The notes: generated from the letters alone by a model not told the origin. A DNA stretch of 64,000 nt from JAGRMG01 sp047975215 (GCA_047975215.1 JBKEDD010000045.1:1-64000), one strand, 5' to 3'; shown: positions 25,345-35,371, numbered from the stretch's first letter. Numbers and translations: made by a program.

Positions 25345-26544
25345 ATGATCAACAAAGCTACTTGGACCGCGGCGGCCTTCGCGGCGCTGGCGACCGCGCC
25401 GGCGATGGCGCAGAGCATCGATGTCAAGCTGGGCGTTCTCAACGACCGTTCGGGCATCTATTCGGATATCGCCGGCGAGGGTTCGGTCATCGCCACCCGC
25501 ATGGCGGTGGAGGATTTCGGCGCCAAGGAAAAGGGCCTGAACGTCGAAATCGTCTCGGCCGACCACCAGAACAAGCCCGATGTCGGCTCCAACATCGCGC
25601 GCCAGTGGTACGAGGTCGACGGCGTGGATGCCATCGTCGACGTGCCGACCTCGTCGGTGGCGCTGGCCGTAGCGCAGATCACAACCGATGCAAACAAGGT
25701 TTTCCTGGCCTCCGGGCCCGGCTCGACCGCGCTGACCCGCGAACAGTGCAAGCCGACCACCGTCCACTGGACCTATGACACCGCCGCGCTGGCCAACGGC
25801 ACCGGCAAGGCCGTGACCGAGGCGGGCGGCAAGAAGTGGTTCTTCCTCACGGCGGATTATGCCTTCGGCCATTCGCTTCAGGACAACACCGCCAAAGTGG
25901 TCGAGGCCAACGGCGGCGAAGTGGTGGGCAGCGTCAACGTGCCCTTCCCTGCGACCGATTTCTCGTCCTTCCTGCTTCAGGCACAGGGCAGCGGCGCCGA
26001 TGTCATCGGGCTGGCCAATGCCGGCGGCGACACCATCAACGCCATCAAGCAGGCGGCCGAGTTCGGCATCACCCAGGCCGGGCAGAAACTGGCGGGGCTG
26101 CTGATCTTCGTCAACGACATCCACGCGCTGGGCGCGCAGACGGCGGCGGGTCTTCAGATGACGACCTCGTTTTACTGGGATGACAACGACACCAGCCGCG
26201 AATTCGCCACGCGGTTCGAGAAGGAGCGCGGATCCAAGCCCAACATGATCACCTCGGGCGTCTATGGCGCGGTGATGCATTACCTGGCCGCTGTCGAAGC
26301 CACGGGTTCGACCGACGGCGACAAGGTCGTCGCCTGGATGAAGGCCAACCCGGCCGACGACAAGCTTTACGGCACGGTCACGGTGCGCGGCGACGGCCGG
26401 GCGATCCACGACATGTATCTCTACGAGGTGAAGACGGGCGACGAATCCAGCGGCGAATGGGACCTGCTGAAAAAGATCGCGACGATTCCCGGCGACCAGG
26501 CTTTCCTGCCGATGCTGCCGGAATGCGACTTCACCAAGAAATAG
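25345..26544 (+). CDS. periplasmic substrate-binding protein of Liv-type ABC transporter
   Basis: The 399-residue protein has a signal peptide (MINKATWTAAAFAALATAPAMAQ) and a type-I periplasmic binding fold. VKLGVLNDRSGIYSDIAGEG is the N-terminal strand, and VPTSSVALAVAQITTDANKVFL follows. The family covers branched-chain amino acids, amides, urea and aromatic acids. The pocket residues are not diagnostic here, so the substrate is unknown. Start ATG 25345 has AAAGGAG eight bases upstream. Placing the binding protein between the two ATPases and the two permeases is a common order in this class. Confidence 0.85.
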   Translation: MINKATWTAAAFAALATAPAMAQSIDVKLGVLNDRSGIYSDIAGEGSVIATRMAVEDFGAKEKGLNVEIVSADHQNKPDVGSNIARQWYEVDGVDAIVDVPTSSVALAVAQITTDANKVFLASGPGSTALTREQCKPTTVHWTYDTAALANGTGKAVTEAGGKKWFFLTADYAFGHSLQDNTAKVVEANGGEVVGSVNVPFPATDFSSFLLQAQGSGADVIGLANAGGDTINAIKQAAEFGITQAGQKLAGLLIFVNDIHALGAQTAAGLQMTTSFYWDDNDTSREFATRFEKERGSKPNMITSGVYGAVMHYLAAVEATGSTDGDKVVAWMKANPADDKLYGTVTVRGDGRAIHDMYLYEVKTGDESSGEWDLLKKIATIPGDQAFLPMLPECDFTKK

Positions 26545-26612
26545 GGTGCAAAGACACCGCGCGCCGGGCTTTCCCGGCGCGCGGCACGAAACGCTGACGA
26601 CGGGAATACCGC

Positions 26613-27500
26613 ATGTTCGAACTGCTTGGCATACCCCCGCAGGTCCTGATGGGCCAGCTCCTGCTGGGGCTGATAAACGGCTCATTCTATGCGGTCCTGT
26701 CGCTGGGGCTGGCGGTGATCTTCGGCCTGCTCAACATCATCAACTTCGCCCATGGCGCGCTTTACATGATGGGCGCCTTCGTGGCGTGGATGCTGCTGAA
26801 CTATATCGGCATCGGATATTGGCCGGCGCTGATCCTGGCACCGCTGATCGTCGGCGCCTTCGGGATCGTCCTTGAACGCAGCATGCTGTCGCGACTCTAT
26901 CATCTCGATCATCTCTACGGGCTGCTGCTGACCTTTGGCCTGGCGCTGATCATCCAGGGGCTGTTTCGCAACTATTACGGCATTTCCGGCCTGCCCTATC
27001 AGATCCCGCCGGCGCTGACGGGGGGGCAGAACCTGGGCTTCATGTTCCTGCCGAACTATCGCGCCTGGGTGGTGGTCGCGTCGGTCGTCGTCTGTTTCGG
27101 CACCTGGTTCATGATCGAAAAGACGCGCCTTGGCGCCTATCTGCGCGCGGCGACGGAAAACCCGGTGCTGGTCGGCGCGTTCGGCGTGAACGTGCCGCTG
27201 ATGATCATGCTGACCTACGGCTTCGGCGTCGCGCTGGCCGGCTTTGCCGGTGTGCTGGCGGCGCCGATCTATTCGGTCAACCCGAACATGGGGGCGGATC
27301 TCATCATCGTCGTCTTCGCCGTCGTCGTGATCGGCGGCATGGGTTCGATCCTGGGCGCCATCCTCACCGGCTATGTGCTGGGTCTTATCGAGGGGCTGAC
27401 CCGGGTGTTCTACCCCGAGGGCTCGGCCGTGGTGATCTTCGTCATCATGGCGATCGTGTTGCTGATCAAGCCCGAAGGGCTGTTCGGGAGGGCCGCGTGA
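26613..27500 (+). CDS. livH: Liv-type ABC transporter permease LivH-like
   Basis: The 295-residue inner-membrane protein has about eight hydrophobic segments and the LivH-type motifs LLLGLINGSFYAVLSLGLAVIFGLLNIINFAHGALYMMGAF and GLALIIQGLFRNYYG. The EAA-like coupling region reads RLGAYLRAATENPVLVGAFGVN. It forms the channel with LivM. Its TGA overlaps the ATG of the next gene (TGATG), so the two are translationally coupled. It begins 68 bases after the binding-protein gene. Confidence 0.9.
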   Translation: MFELLGIPPQVLMGQLLLGLINGSFYAVLSLGLAVIFGLLNIINFAHGALYMMGAFVAWMLLNYIGIGYWPALILAPLIVGAFGIVLERSMLSRLYHLDHLYGLLLTFGLALIIQGLFRNYYGISGLPYQIPPALTGGQNLGFMFLPNYRAWVVVASVVVCFGTWFMIEKTRLGAYLRAATENPVLVGAFGVNVPLMIMLTYGFGVALAGFAGVLAAPIYSVNPNMGADLIIVVFAVVVIGGMGSILGAILTGYVLGLIEGLTRVFYPEGSAVVIFVIMAIVLLIKPEGLFGRAA

Positions 27501-28477
27501 TGGCAATGCGCCAAACCCACACCGAAGCCGGGCGCACCCAACAGACCGCCGGCATGCCGCTGCTGCACAAGGCCATCTTTCTGGGGCTGTTGGCCTTTCT
27601 GATGGTGCTGCCCTTCATGGTCTATCCGGTCTTCGCGATGAAGCTGATGTGTTTCGCGCTGTTTGCCGCGGCCTTCAACCTCCTTCTTGGCTTTGGCGGG
27701 CTGCTGTCGTTCGGACATGCCGCCTATTTCGGCGGCGCCAGCTATATCGCCGCCCATGCCGCCAAGGTCTGGGGGCTGACGCCGGAACTGTCGATCCTGT
27801 GCGGCACCGCGGCGGCCGCGCTTCTGGGGCTGCTCATCGGGTCGCTTTCGATCCGCCGTCAGGGCATCTATTTCGCGATGGTCACGCTGGCCTTTGCGCA
27901 GATGGTCTATTTCGTGGCGCTCCAGGCCGAGTTCACCGGCGGCGAGGACGGTATCCAGTCGGTGCCGCGCGGCGACCTGTTCGGCCTGATCCCGCTGCAC
28001 GACAACCTGTCGCTGTATTTCTTCGTGCTGGCGGTGACGTTCGGCGGTGTGCTGATGCTTTACCGCATCACGCATTCGCCGTTTGGCCAGGTGCTCAAGG
28101 CGATCCGCGAAAACGAACCGCGCGCGGTATCGCTGGGCTATGCCGTGAACCGCTACAAGCTGATGGTGTTCACCCTGTCGGCCACGTTCGCCGGTCTGGC
28201 CGGCGCCACCAAGAGCCAGGTCTTCCAGCTTGCCTCGCTGACCGATGTGCATTGGTCGATGTCGGGCGAGGTGGTGCTGATGACGCTGCTGGGGGGTATG
28301 GGCACCATCTTCGGCCCGCTGCTGGGCGCGGCGATCATCGTGACCATGCAGAACTTTCTGGCGACCTTCGGCGCCTGGGTGACGATCATTCAGGGGATAA
28401 TCTTCGTGATCGGGGTCCTGTTGTTCCGCGAAGGCATTGTCGGCGTGATCTCGCGCTGGCTGAAACGCCCGCTCTGA
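27500..28477 (+). CDS. livM: Liv-type ABC transporter permease LivM-like
   Basis: This is the second permease, 325 residues, with several transmembrane segments and the LivM motif FNLLLGFGGLLSFGHAAYFGGASYIAAHAAK. The cytoplasmic coupling motif is GQVLKAIRENEPRAVSLGYAVNRYK. I used the ATG at 27500 because of the TGATG overlap; a GTG at 27497 is the other candidate. The first 20 residues are hydrophilic and may be the cytoplasmic N-terminus. It ends the importer operon, about 115 bases before imuA. Confidence 0.9.
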   Translation: MAMRQTHTEAGRTQQTAGMPLLHKAIFLGLLAFLMVLPFMVYPVFAMKLMCFALFAAAFNLLLGFGGLLSFGHAAYFGGASYIAAHAAKVWGLTPELSILCGTAAAALLGLLIGSLSIRRQGIYFAMVTLAFAQMVYFVALQAEFTGGEDGIQSVPRGDLFGLIPLHDNLSLYFFVLAVTFGGVLMLYRITHSPFGQVLKAIRENEPRAVSLGYAVNRYKLMVFTLSATFAGLAGATKSQVFQLASLTDVHWSMSGEVVLMTLLGGMGTIFGPLLGAAIIVTMQNFLATFGAWVTIIQGIIFVIGVLLFREGIVGVISRWLKRPL

Positions 28478-28594
28478 CGGGTGCGCACGGGGCGCGGGCG
28501 GCACGCCTTGGGAAAGGCCGCCCGCAACGGCCGGGTCGGCCCGGCTTTCGAATTGCGGTTTCATGCGCCCGCCAATCGCTCTAATCTCGGGCTC

Positions 28595-29188
28595 ATGCAG
28601 CCCGATCTTGCGGATAGATTCCCGTTGCGCAGAACTCGTGTTCACGAGGTCTGCGGTCCGGGTGCGTTCGTCTTTGCCGCCGCCGCCGCGGCGCAGGATC
28701 GGGCCGAGGTGCTATGGGTGCGCAGGGCGTGGCAGGCGGAAATGGTCAACCCCATCGGGCTGAGCGCGTTCTTCGACCCGTCCCGCCTGCTGATCGCCCA
28801 GACCCGCGACCAGAACCAAGCCCTGGCAGTCGCCGAGGAGGCGCTTGCAGACGGCGCGGCGGCACTTGTGATCGTCGAGACCGACCGCCCGCTCGATTTG
28901 CGCCAGGGGCGGCGGTTGCAACTTGCCGCCAAGGCCGGAAAGTCGACCGGGCTGTGCCTGATTCCCGAAGGGATGGGCAGCAATGCCGCCGAAACCCGCT
29001 GGCGCTGCACCCCGGTTTTCGATGCCGCCGCGCCGTCATGCGACTCGACTCTGATGCGATGGGATCTTATCAAGAACAAATCGGGAACATTGGGGGCCTG
29101 GCATGTTCGATGGGATACAGCGTCGCGTCGTCTCGATGTGGTTTCCCCGGCTGGCGAGCGACCGGGTTCTCCGGGCGCGCCCGATTGA
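28595..29188 (+). CDS. imuA: ImuA-family protein of translesion-synthesis cassette
   Basis: This is the first gene of an imuA-imuB-dnaE2 mutasome cassette, involved in error-prone DNA synthesis under SOS in many Proteobacteria. The 197-residue protein has a RecA/SulA-like core (VFAAAAAAQDRAEVLWVRRAW, LIAQTRDQNQALAVAEEALA, LVIVETDRPLDLRQGRRLQLAA) but no recognisable Walker A motif. The start at 28595 follows the family. Its 3' end overlaps imuB by 86 bases. I see no alphaproteobacterial LexA box (GTTCN7GTTC) in the 117 bases upstream. Identification rests mainly on the genomic context. Confidence 0.75.
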   Translation: MQPDLADRFPLRRTRVHEVCGPGAFVFAAAAAAQDRAEVLWVRRAWQAEMVNPIGLSAFFDPSRLLIAQTRDQNQALAVAEEALADGAAALVIVETDRPLDLRQGRRLQLAAKAGKSTGLCLIPEGMGSNAAETRWRCTPVFDAAAPSCDSTLMRWDLIKNKSGTLGAWHVRWDTASRRLDVVSPAGERPGSPGAPD

Positions 29189-30581
29189 CGGCCCGTTCGT
29201 CCTGACGCTCAGGCAGGCCAATTCCAACCGTATTCATTGCCTCAACGGCACGGCCGAACGGCACGGGTTGTGCCGGGGAATGTCCTATTCCGATGCGCGC
29301 GCCTTTTGCCCCGATCTGCAAAGCCGCCCGGCGGACCCCGTCGGCGATGCGCGCTTTCTGCATGTGCTGCGCCGTTGGGCCACGCGCTATTGCCCCTGGG
29401 TCGGGCTGGAGGGCGATGACGGGCTGGTGCTGGATATCACCGGGGCGGCGCATCTTTTCGGTGGCGAGACGCCGATGCTGGCCGACATGCGCCGGCGGCT
29501 GAGCCGTGCGGGACTCACCGCGCGGATCGGGCTGGGCGATACGCGCGGGGCGGCATGGGCACTGGCCCATTACGGCGAAGGCCTTGCCGAAACGGGCCGG
29601 CCGCTTGACATGTTGGCGCATCTTCCCGTCGCGGCGTTGCGGCTGGAAGACAAGACCGGCACCGCCCTGCAACGGTTGGGGTTGCGCACGATCGGCGATC
29701 TTGAGGGGGCGGCGCGCGCGCCGCTGTCCCGCCGCTTCGGGCCGGATCTGCTGATGCGGCTGGATCAGGCCCTTGGCCGCCAGCCCGAACCGATTGCCCC
29801 GCTGGCCGAACCGCCCCATTACGGCGTGCGGATGACCCTGCCCGACCCCATTGGCCTTGCCGACGATGTCATGGCCGGAACCGCCCGCCTGCTTGAACGG
29901 CTCTGCGCCAGGCTGAAGGCGCAGGAGGCGGGCGCGCGGGTGCTTTGCCTGACCCTGCGCCGGGTCGATCAGGAAGCCCGCAAGGTGGAATTGCGCCTTG
30001 CCCGGCCTTTGTGCGATGCCCGGCGCATCCTGCCGTTGTTCGACCGCGGCGTAAGCGAGGTCGAGGCGGGGTTCGGCATAGACCAGATGCGTCTTGTGGC
30101 CACACAGGTCGAGCCGTTGCCCGTACAGCAGGCCAGCCATGTCTGTTCCGGCCGCAAGGACCGGCTCGACGATCTCGTCAGCCGTATCGGCAGGCGGATC
30201 GGGCTGGAAAACATCCAGCGGTTCCTGCCCGCCGACAGCCACATCCCCGAGCGCGGCTTTGTCATCGCCGCGGCCGCCTATTCGGAACCGGGCGGGCCAT
30301 GGGTCAGCCTGCGCCCGCGCCCGTTGCGCCTGTTTGCACCGGAACCCATCGCCGGGACCGGGCCGCGCCCCCCCGCACGGTTTCGCTGGCGGCGCATGTC
30401 GCTGTCCGTGGCCCGCGCCACGGGGCCGGAACGGATCGCCCCGGAATGGTGGCTGGAGGATGACAACTGGCGCAGCGGAATGCGCGACTACTGGCTGGTG
30501 GAGACCCGGCAGGGGCGCCGGCTCTGGCTTTGCTACACGCCGCAGAACCCCGGTTGGTTCGTACAGGGAGAATTCGCATGA
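29103..30581 (+). CDS. imuB: ImuB, Y-family DNA polymerase-like protein
   Basis: ImuB is a non-catalytic Y-family polymerase relative that recruits the mutasome to the beta clamp. The 492-residue protein starts with the family pattern RRVVSMWFPRLASDRVLRARP and includes GMSYSDARAFCPDL. The LIGLGDTRGAAWALAHYG segment and a C-terminal region with RYGYWLVE-like motifs (MRDYWLVETRQGRRLWLCY) match ImuB. It overlaps imuA at its start and its stop overlaps dnaE2 (GCATGA). The three genes thus form a single operon. Confidence 0.9.
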   Translation: MFDGIQRRVVSMWFPRLASDRVLRARPIDGPFVLTLRQANSNRIHCLNGTAERHGLCRGMSYSDARAFCPDLQSRPADPVGDARFLHVLRRWATRYCPWVGLEGDDGLVLDITGAAHLFGGETPMLADMRRRLSRAGLTARIGLGDTRGAAWALAHYGEGLAETGRPLDMLAHLPVAALRLEDKTGTALQRLGLRTIGDLEGAARAPLSRRFGPDLLMRLDQALGRQPEPIAPLAEPPHYGVRMTLPDPIGLADDVMAGTARLLERLCARLKAQEAGARVLCLTLRRVDQEARKVELRLARPLCDARRILPLFDRGVSEVEAGFGIDQMRLVATQVEPLPVQQASHVCSGRKDRLDDLVSRIGRRIGLENIQRFLPADSHIPERGFVIAAAAYSEPGGPWVSLRPRPLRLFAPEPIAGTGPRPPARFRWRRMSLSVARATGPERIAPEWWLEDDNWRSGMRDYWLVETRQGRRLWLCYTPQNPGWFVQGEFA

Positions 30582-33500
30582 CCGAAGGCACGCGCGCCCA
30601 TGGACAGCCCGGAACCGGCCGTTGCGACAGGCCGCGCCATCCCGGCGAGGCGGGCTATGCCGAGCTTTGCGTAACCACGAATTTCACCTTTCTGACCGGG
30701 GCGTCACACCCCGAGGAAATAATGACACGGGCGGCCGAACTGGGCCTGTCGGCGGTCGCGATCACCGACCGCAACTCGCTTGCCGGGGTGGTGCGGGCCT
30801 ATTCGGCGCTAAGGGAACTGACCCGCAGCGCCGGAAAGGCCGTTCCTGCCGCGCAACTTCCAAAGCTGATCGTCGGCAGCCGTCTGGTGCTGCGCGACAG
30901 TCCGGTCGACTGGGTCGCCCTGCCGCACGACCGGGCCGCCTATGGCCGGCTTGCCCAGCTGCTGACCCTGGGCAAGCGGCGGGCGGAAAAGGGCGCATGC
31001 CATCTCGATCTGGACGACATGCACAACGCCTGCACGGGCATGATCCTGATCGCGCTTCCTCAAGGGCGGCTGCAAGACGCGGCGCCGCATATCCAACGGA
31101 TGCAGCGCCGTTTTCCGGGGCATGTCTTTCTGGGCGCTGCGCCGCGTTACGACGGCTCCGATCAGGCCTATCTGAATGCCTGCGCCCGGCTGGCGCTGAA
31201 GACCTCGGCGCCCATGGTGGCGGTGGGGGATGTGCTGATGCACCGGGCCTCGCGCCGTCAACTGGCCGATGTGCTGACCTGCATGCGCGAACATGTCACC
31301 ATCGACGAAATCGGCACCCGCGCCCTGCCCAATGCGGAACGGCGGCTGAAAGGGCATGACGACATGGCGCGGGTGTTTCGCAACCACCCCGCCGCCCTGC
31401 GCCGCACGCAGGAGATCGCCGCGAGGTGTTCCTTCTGCCTGAGCGAACTCGGCTACGAATACCCCGACGAGATTTCCGAAAGCGAAACACCGCAGCAGCG
31501 GCTGGAACGGCTGGTGCGGCAGGGTCTGGAACGCCGCTATCCCGATGGTGCGCCGAAGCGCGTGCATGATCTCATCGCCAAGGAACTCGCACTTGTCTCG
31601 GAACTGGGTTTTCCCGCCTATTTCCTGACTGTCCATGACATTGTCCAATTCGCCCGCTCGCAGGGCATTCTCTGCCAGGGGCGCGGTTCCGCGGCCAATT
31701 CGATCCTGTGCTATCTGCTGGGAATAACCGATGTGTCGCCCGACCAGATCGCCATGGTTTTTGAACGCTTCATCTCGAAATACCGGGGTGAGCCGCCCGA
31801 TATCGACGTGGATTTCGAACACGAGCGGCGCGAGGAGGTGATCCAGTGGATTTACGAAAAGTACGGCCGCCATCGCGCCGGACTCTGCGCCACGGTGATC
31901 CATTTCCGCAGCCGGGCCGCGATCCGCGAAGTGGGCAAGGTGATGGGCCTGTCCCTGGACGTGACGGCCGGGCTGTCCGGCCAGATCTGGGGCACGTCGA
32001 ACGGTGGCGCGGACCCGGAGCGGATAAGGGAACTGGGTCTCGACCCAGGCGACCGCCGCCTTGCGCAGACGATCCGCCTTATCGCAGAGATCATCGGCTT
32101 TCCCCGCCATCTGTCCCAGCATGTGGGCGGCTTCGTCATCACCAAGGGGCGGCTGGACGAGCTTTGCCCCATCGAGAACACCGCGATGGAAGATCGCACG
32201 GTCATCGAATGGGACAAGGACGATATCGACACGCTGGGCATTCTGAAGGTCGATATTCTGGGCTTGGGAATGCTGTCGTGCATCCGCAAGGCGTTCGATC
32301 TGCTGGCGCGGCATGAGCGGCAGGATCTGACCATCGCGACCGTCCCGCAGGAGGATCGCGCGACCTACGAGATGCTGCAAAGGGCCGATGCCGTCGGGGT
32401 GTTTCAGGTCGAAAGCCGGGCGCAGCTGAACTTTCTGCCCCGGATGAAACCCGAAACCTTCTACGATCTGGTGATCGAGGTCGCCATCGTCCGCCCCGGA
32501 CCGATTCAGGGCGGCATGGTGCAGCCCTATATCCGGCGGCGGCAGGGCCTGGAGAAACCCGCACCCTTCGGCCCGGCGCTCGAGGCCGTCACCGCGCGCA
32601 CGCTCGGCGTGCCGCTGTTTCAGGAACAGGCGATGCAGATCGCCGTGGTCGGGGCGGGGTTTTCAGCCGAAGAGGCCGACCATCTGCGCCGCTCGCTGGC
32701 CTCGTTCCGGCGCATGGGCACGATTGGCACATTCAAGGACAAGTTCACCGAAGGAATGCTGCGGAACGGCTACAGCGCCGAGGTGGCCGAACGCTGTTTC
32801 GGGCAGATCGAAGGGTTCGCGGATTACGGTTTTCCCGAAAGCCACGCGGCGGCCTTTGCCATGCTCGCCTATGTGTCCGCCTGACTGAAATGCCATCACC
32901 CGGCGGTGTTTGCCTGCGCGCTTCTGAATTCCCAGCCGATGGGGTTCTACGCCCCGGCCCAGATCGTGCGCGACCTGCGCGACCACCATGTCGAGGTGCG
33001 CCCCGTCTGCGTGAACGGCAGCGACTGGGACAATACGCTGGAACGGCGCGCCGACGGGGCGCTGGCGCTGCGGCTCGGCTTTCGCCAGATCAAGGGGTTC
33101 CGAAAGGAAGATGCCGAATGGATCGGGGCGGCCCGCGGCAATGGCTATCCCGACCCGCAAGCCGTCTGGCTGCGCGCCGGCGTCGCACCCGCGGTGCTTG
33201 AGCGGCTGGCCGAGGCGGATGCGTTTTCCGATATGGGCCTGACCCGGCGCGATGCGCTCTGGCAGGTCAAGGCGGTCCGGGGACAGGCTCCGCTGCCGCT
33301 GTTCAGCGACCCGATCGACGGGGAAAGCATCCGCGAACCGCAGGCCGATCTGCCGGCGATGCACCTGGGCGAGGAAGTGGTGGAGGATTATGTGTCCATG
33401 CGCCTGACGCTTCGCGCGCATCCAATGGAACTGCTGCGCCCCACGATCCCCGGCCTGACCCCGCATGACAGGTTGTCCACGGTAGAGCCGGGGCAGGTCG

Positions 33501-33883
33501 GCGTCTGCGGCCTTGTCATAACCCGCCAGCGTCCGGGTACGGCTTCGGGTGTGGTCTTTCTGACGCTCGAGGATGAAACCGGGGTCTGCAACGTGGTGGT
33601 CTGGCCCAGGGTCTACGAACGCTTCCGCCGTATCGTCATGGGCGGGCGCCTGTTGCGGGTGTCGGGCGTTCTGCAACGCGAGGGCATTATCGTGCACCTG
33701 ATCGCGCAACAGATGGAAGACCTCTCGCACCGGCTGTCCGATCTTGGCCACCCGATGGACGACGCCATCGGCATCACCCGGCCGCAGGCCGACGACGCGC
33801 CGCGCCGCCACCGCCAGTCCCCCCGCGCCCGGCACCCCCGCGAACAGGCCAAACGGCTGTTTCCCAGCAGGGATTTCCATTAG
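30578..33883 (+). pseudogene. dnaE2: error-prone DNA polymerase DnaE2 (ImuC), interrupted by one stop codon
   Basis: DnaE2 is the C-family polymerase that carries out ImuB-dependent translesion synthesis. The frame is continuous over 1102 codons except for TGA at 32882-32884, where the family has tryptophan (TGG); the protein would stop at 768 residues. Before the stop are the PHP domain (TTNFTFLTGASHPEE, AITDRNSLAGVV) and the catalytic acidic motif PPDIDVDFEHERRE. After it the frame resumes perfectly with LKCHHPAVFACALLNSQPMG and continues through the OB domain (GVVFLTLEDETGVCNVVVWP) to 33883. Only one base is needed to restore it, so a sequencing error or a recent loss is likely. The start ATG overlaps the imuB stop. 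Confidence 0.9.
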
Positions 33884-33990
33884 GGCGTGCCACGCTCGAC
33901 CCGATCCGGAGATTTGCCAACCGGGCCGAGGCAGCGTTTTCGGAAGAAACAACGTGCCTGCCGGAGGCAAGCCGGGCAGCAATGCCGCGC

Positions 33991-34077
33991 CTCTCGGAAC
34001 GTCACGCCGCCGTCGATGCGAATCGTCTGGCCGGGAGAAAAAGCCACTTCATCCGAGGCAGGAACGCGCCGGAACAG
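33991..34077 (-). pseudogene. C-terminal remnant of short-chain dehydrogenase/reductase
   Basis: On the minus strand, just downstream of the FAH-family gene, the frame reads RRVPASDEVAFSPGQTIRID then GGVTF. This matches the last ~25 residues of short-chain dehydrogenases (SDR), where ASDExxFxTGQTIRVDGG is the C-terminal signature. The rest of the SDR is absent, so the 5' part has been deleted. SDR plus FAH enzymes pair in some sugar-acid catabolic pathways, so an ancestral FAH-SDR operon is a reasonable inference. Confidence 0.55.
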
Positions 34078-34121
34078 GCGCGCACGGCGCCGTGTCGTAT
34101 CTCCGGTATCGTGACAGCCGC

Positions 34122-34979
34122 CTATCCTGAGAATTCTTCCAGCCGCGTCACCATCTGACGCTGTGCCCCCAGCCCGGTGATGCGCAGATCCATCACGTCG
34201 CCGGGCTTCAGCCATTGTTGCGGCGACTTGCCCATGCCCACCCCCGGCGGAGTTCCGGTGCAGATCAGGTCGCCGGGTTCGAGGGCACAGAATTCACTCA
34301 GATAGGCGACGATGGAGCGCACGGAAAAGACCATCGTGGCGGTGTTTCCGGTCTGCATCCGCTCGCCGTTCACATCCAGTTCCATATCCAGCGCCTGCGG
34401 ATCGGGTATTTCGTCGCGCGTGACGATCCAGGGCCCGGTGGGGCAGAAATTGACGAAACTCTTGCCTTTGACCCACTGTCCGCCACGCTCCTGCAGCCAG
34501 GCGCGTTCGGACAGGTCGTTGACTATGGTGTAACCCAGGACGTGATCCAGCGCCGCCGCTTGGTCGATTCCCAGCGCCCGCTTGCCGATGACGATGCCCA
34601 GTTCGATTTCCCAGTCGAGCTTGCTCATCCGCTCTGAATAGGGCACCGGATCGTTGGGGCCGCAGAACGCGGCCGCGGCCTTGGAAAACAGGATCGGTTC
34701 GGAGGGTACCGCCAGCCCGGCCTCGGCGGCGTGATCGGAATAGTTCAGCCCGATGCAGAAGATGGTGCGCGGCTGTGCCATGGGCGGAGCGATGCGCATA
34801 CCCTCACCCGCAACCCCGGGCAGGCCCGACGGATCGACGCCCGCCAGACGTTCGACAATGCCGTCGATCGTGCCGGGGCCGATATCATCGACGACCGACG
34901 ATATGTCGCGCACCGTTCCGCTGGCATCCAGCAGACAGGGGCGTTCCGAGCCCGGGTTTCCGATCCTCATCAGTTTCAT
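34122..34979 (-). CDS. fumarylacetoacetate hydrolase family protein
   Basis: The 285-residue enzyme belongs to the FAH family. It has the hallmark IGLNYSDHAAEAG, the metal-binding motif KLDWEIELGIVIGKRA (two glutamates) and NDLSERAW with the third acidic ligand. STGTPPGVGMG-type sequence (CTGTPPGVGMG) is also present. The N-terminus MKLMRIGNPGSERPCLLDASG and these motifs resemble 2,4-diketo-3-deoxy-L-fuconate hydrolase and ureidoglycolate-lyase-type members, so the precise reaction is unsure. Start ATG 34979 has AAGGAGAG upstream. It is followed by an SDR remnant and is divergent from a DauA-like dehydrogenase. Confidence 0.85.
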   Translation of the reverse strand: MKLMRIGNPGSERPCLLDASGTVRDISSVVDDIGPGTIDGIVERLAGVDPSGLPGVAGEGMRIAPPMAQPRTIFCIGLNYSDHAAEAGLAVPSEPILFSKAAAAFCGPNDPVPYSERMSKLDWEIELGIVIGKRALGIDQAAALDHVLGYTIVNDLSERAWLQERGGQWVKGKSFVNFCPTGPWIVTRDEIPDPQALDMELDVNGERMQTGNTATMVFSVRSIVAYLSEFCALEPGDLICTGTPPGVGMGKSPQQWLKPGDVMDLRITGLGAQRQMVTRLEEFSG

Positions 34980-35371
34980 CCGGCACTCTCCTTGCCATTT
35001 GCCCGCCCCGCCCGGCATCACCATTGCCGCGAACCGCCCCGGGCCGGGTATCCAATTCGATCCGCCGTCACCGCGGGCGCAAGACCACCCCGCCGCGGCA
35101 CCGGCAAACACAGTCATGCCGGTTCGGATTGCCAATGTCATCGTACTTCTTGGCGCTGACGGCGGCGCGCGGGCGATGCGGCGATCGCAACCATACTCGT
35201 GACAGCCCCCGGTTGCCGGCCCCGAAACCGGCCGCTTGCGCAGGAACCGCGCCGATCCCGATACCGACCGTGTCGGCACAGGAAGGAATTCTGCTGTTTT
35301 TCGGCGCCGAACCCCGCTACCACAGGAACGCACACGATCTGAATCAGACGCAACGCAGCGACGGGAATACC
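34980..35371. other. divergent intergenic region
   Basis: This 392-base gap lies between the FAH-family gene and the D-amino-acid dehydrogenase, which are divergently transcribed. It must hold both promoters. The imperfect repeat GCCGG to CCGGC near 35216-35236 is visible, but I could not place a convincing -35/-10 pair or operator. I saw no coding sequence in it. Confidence 0.5.

Noticed and set aside
28632..28643. GAAC-TCGT-GTTC, matching the Gram-positive SOS box, near the imuA start.
   Set aside because: It lies inside the coding region, and alphaproteobacterial LexA uses direct repeats GTTCN7GTTC, so chance is more likely.
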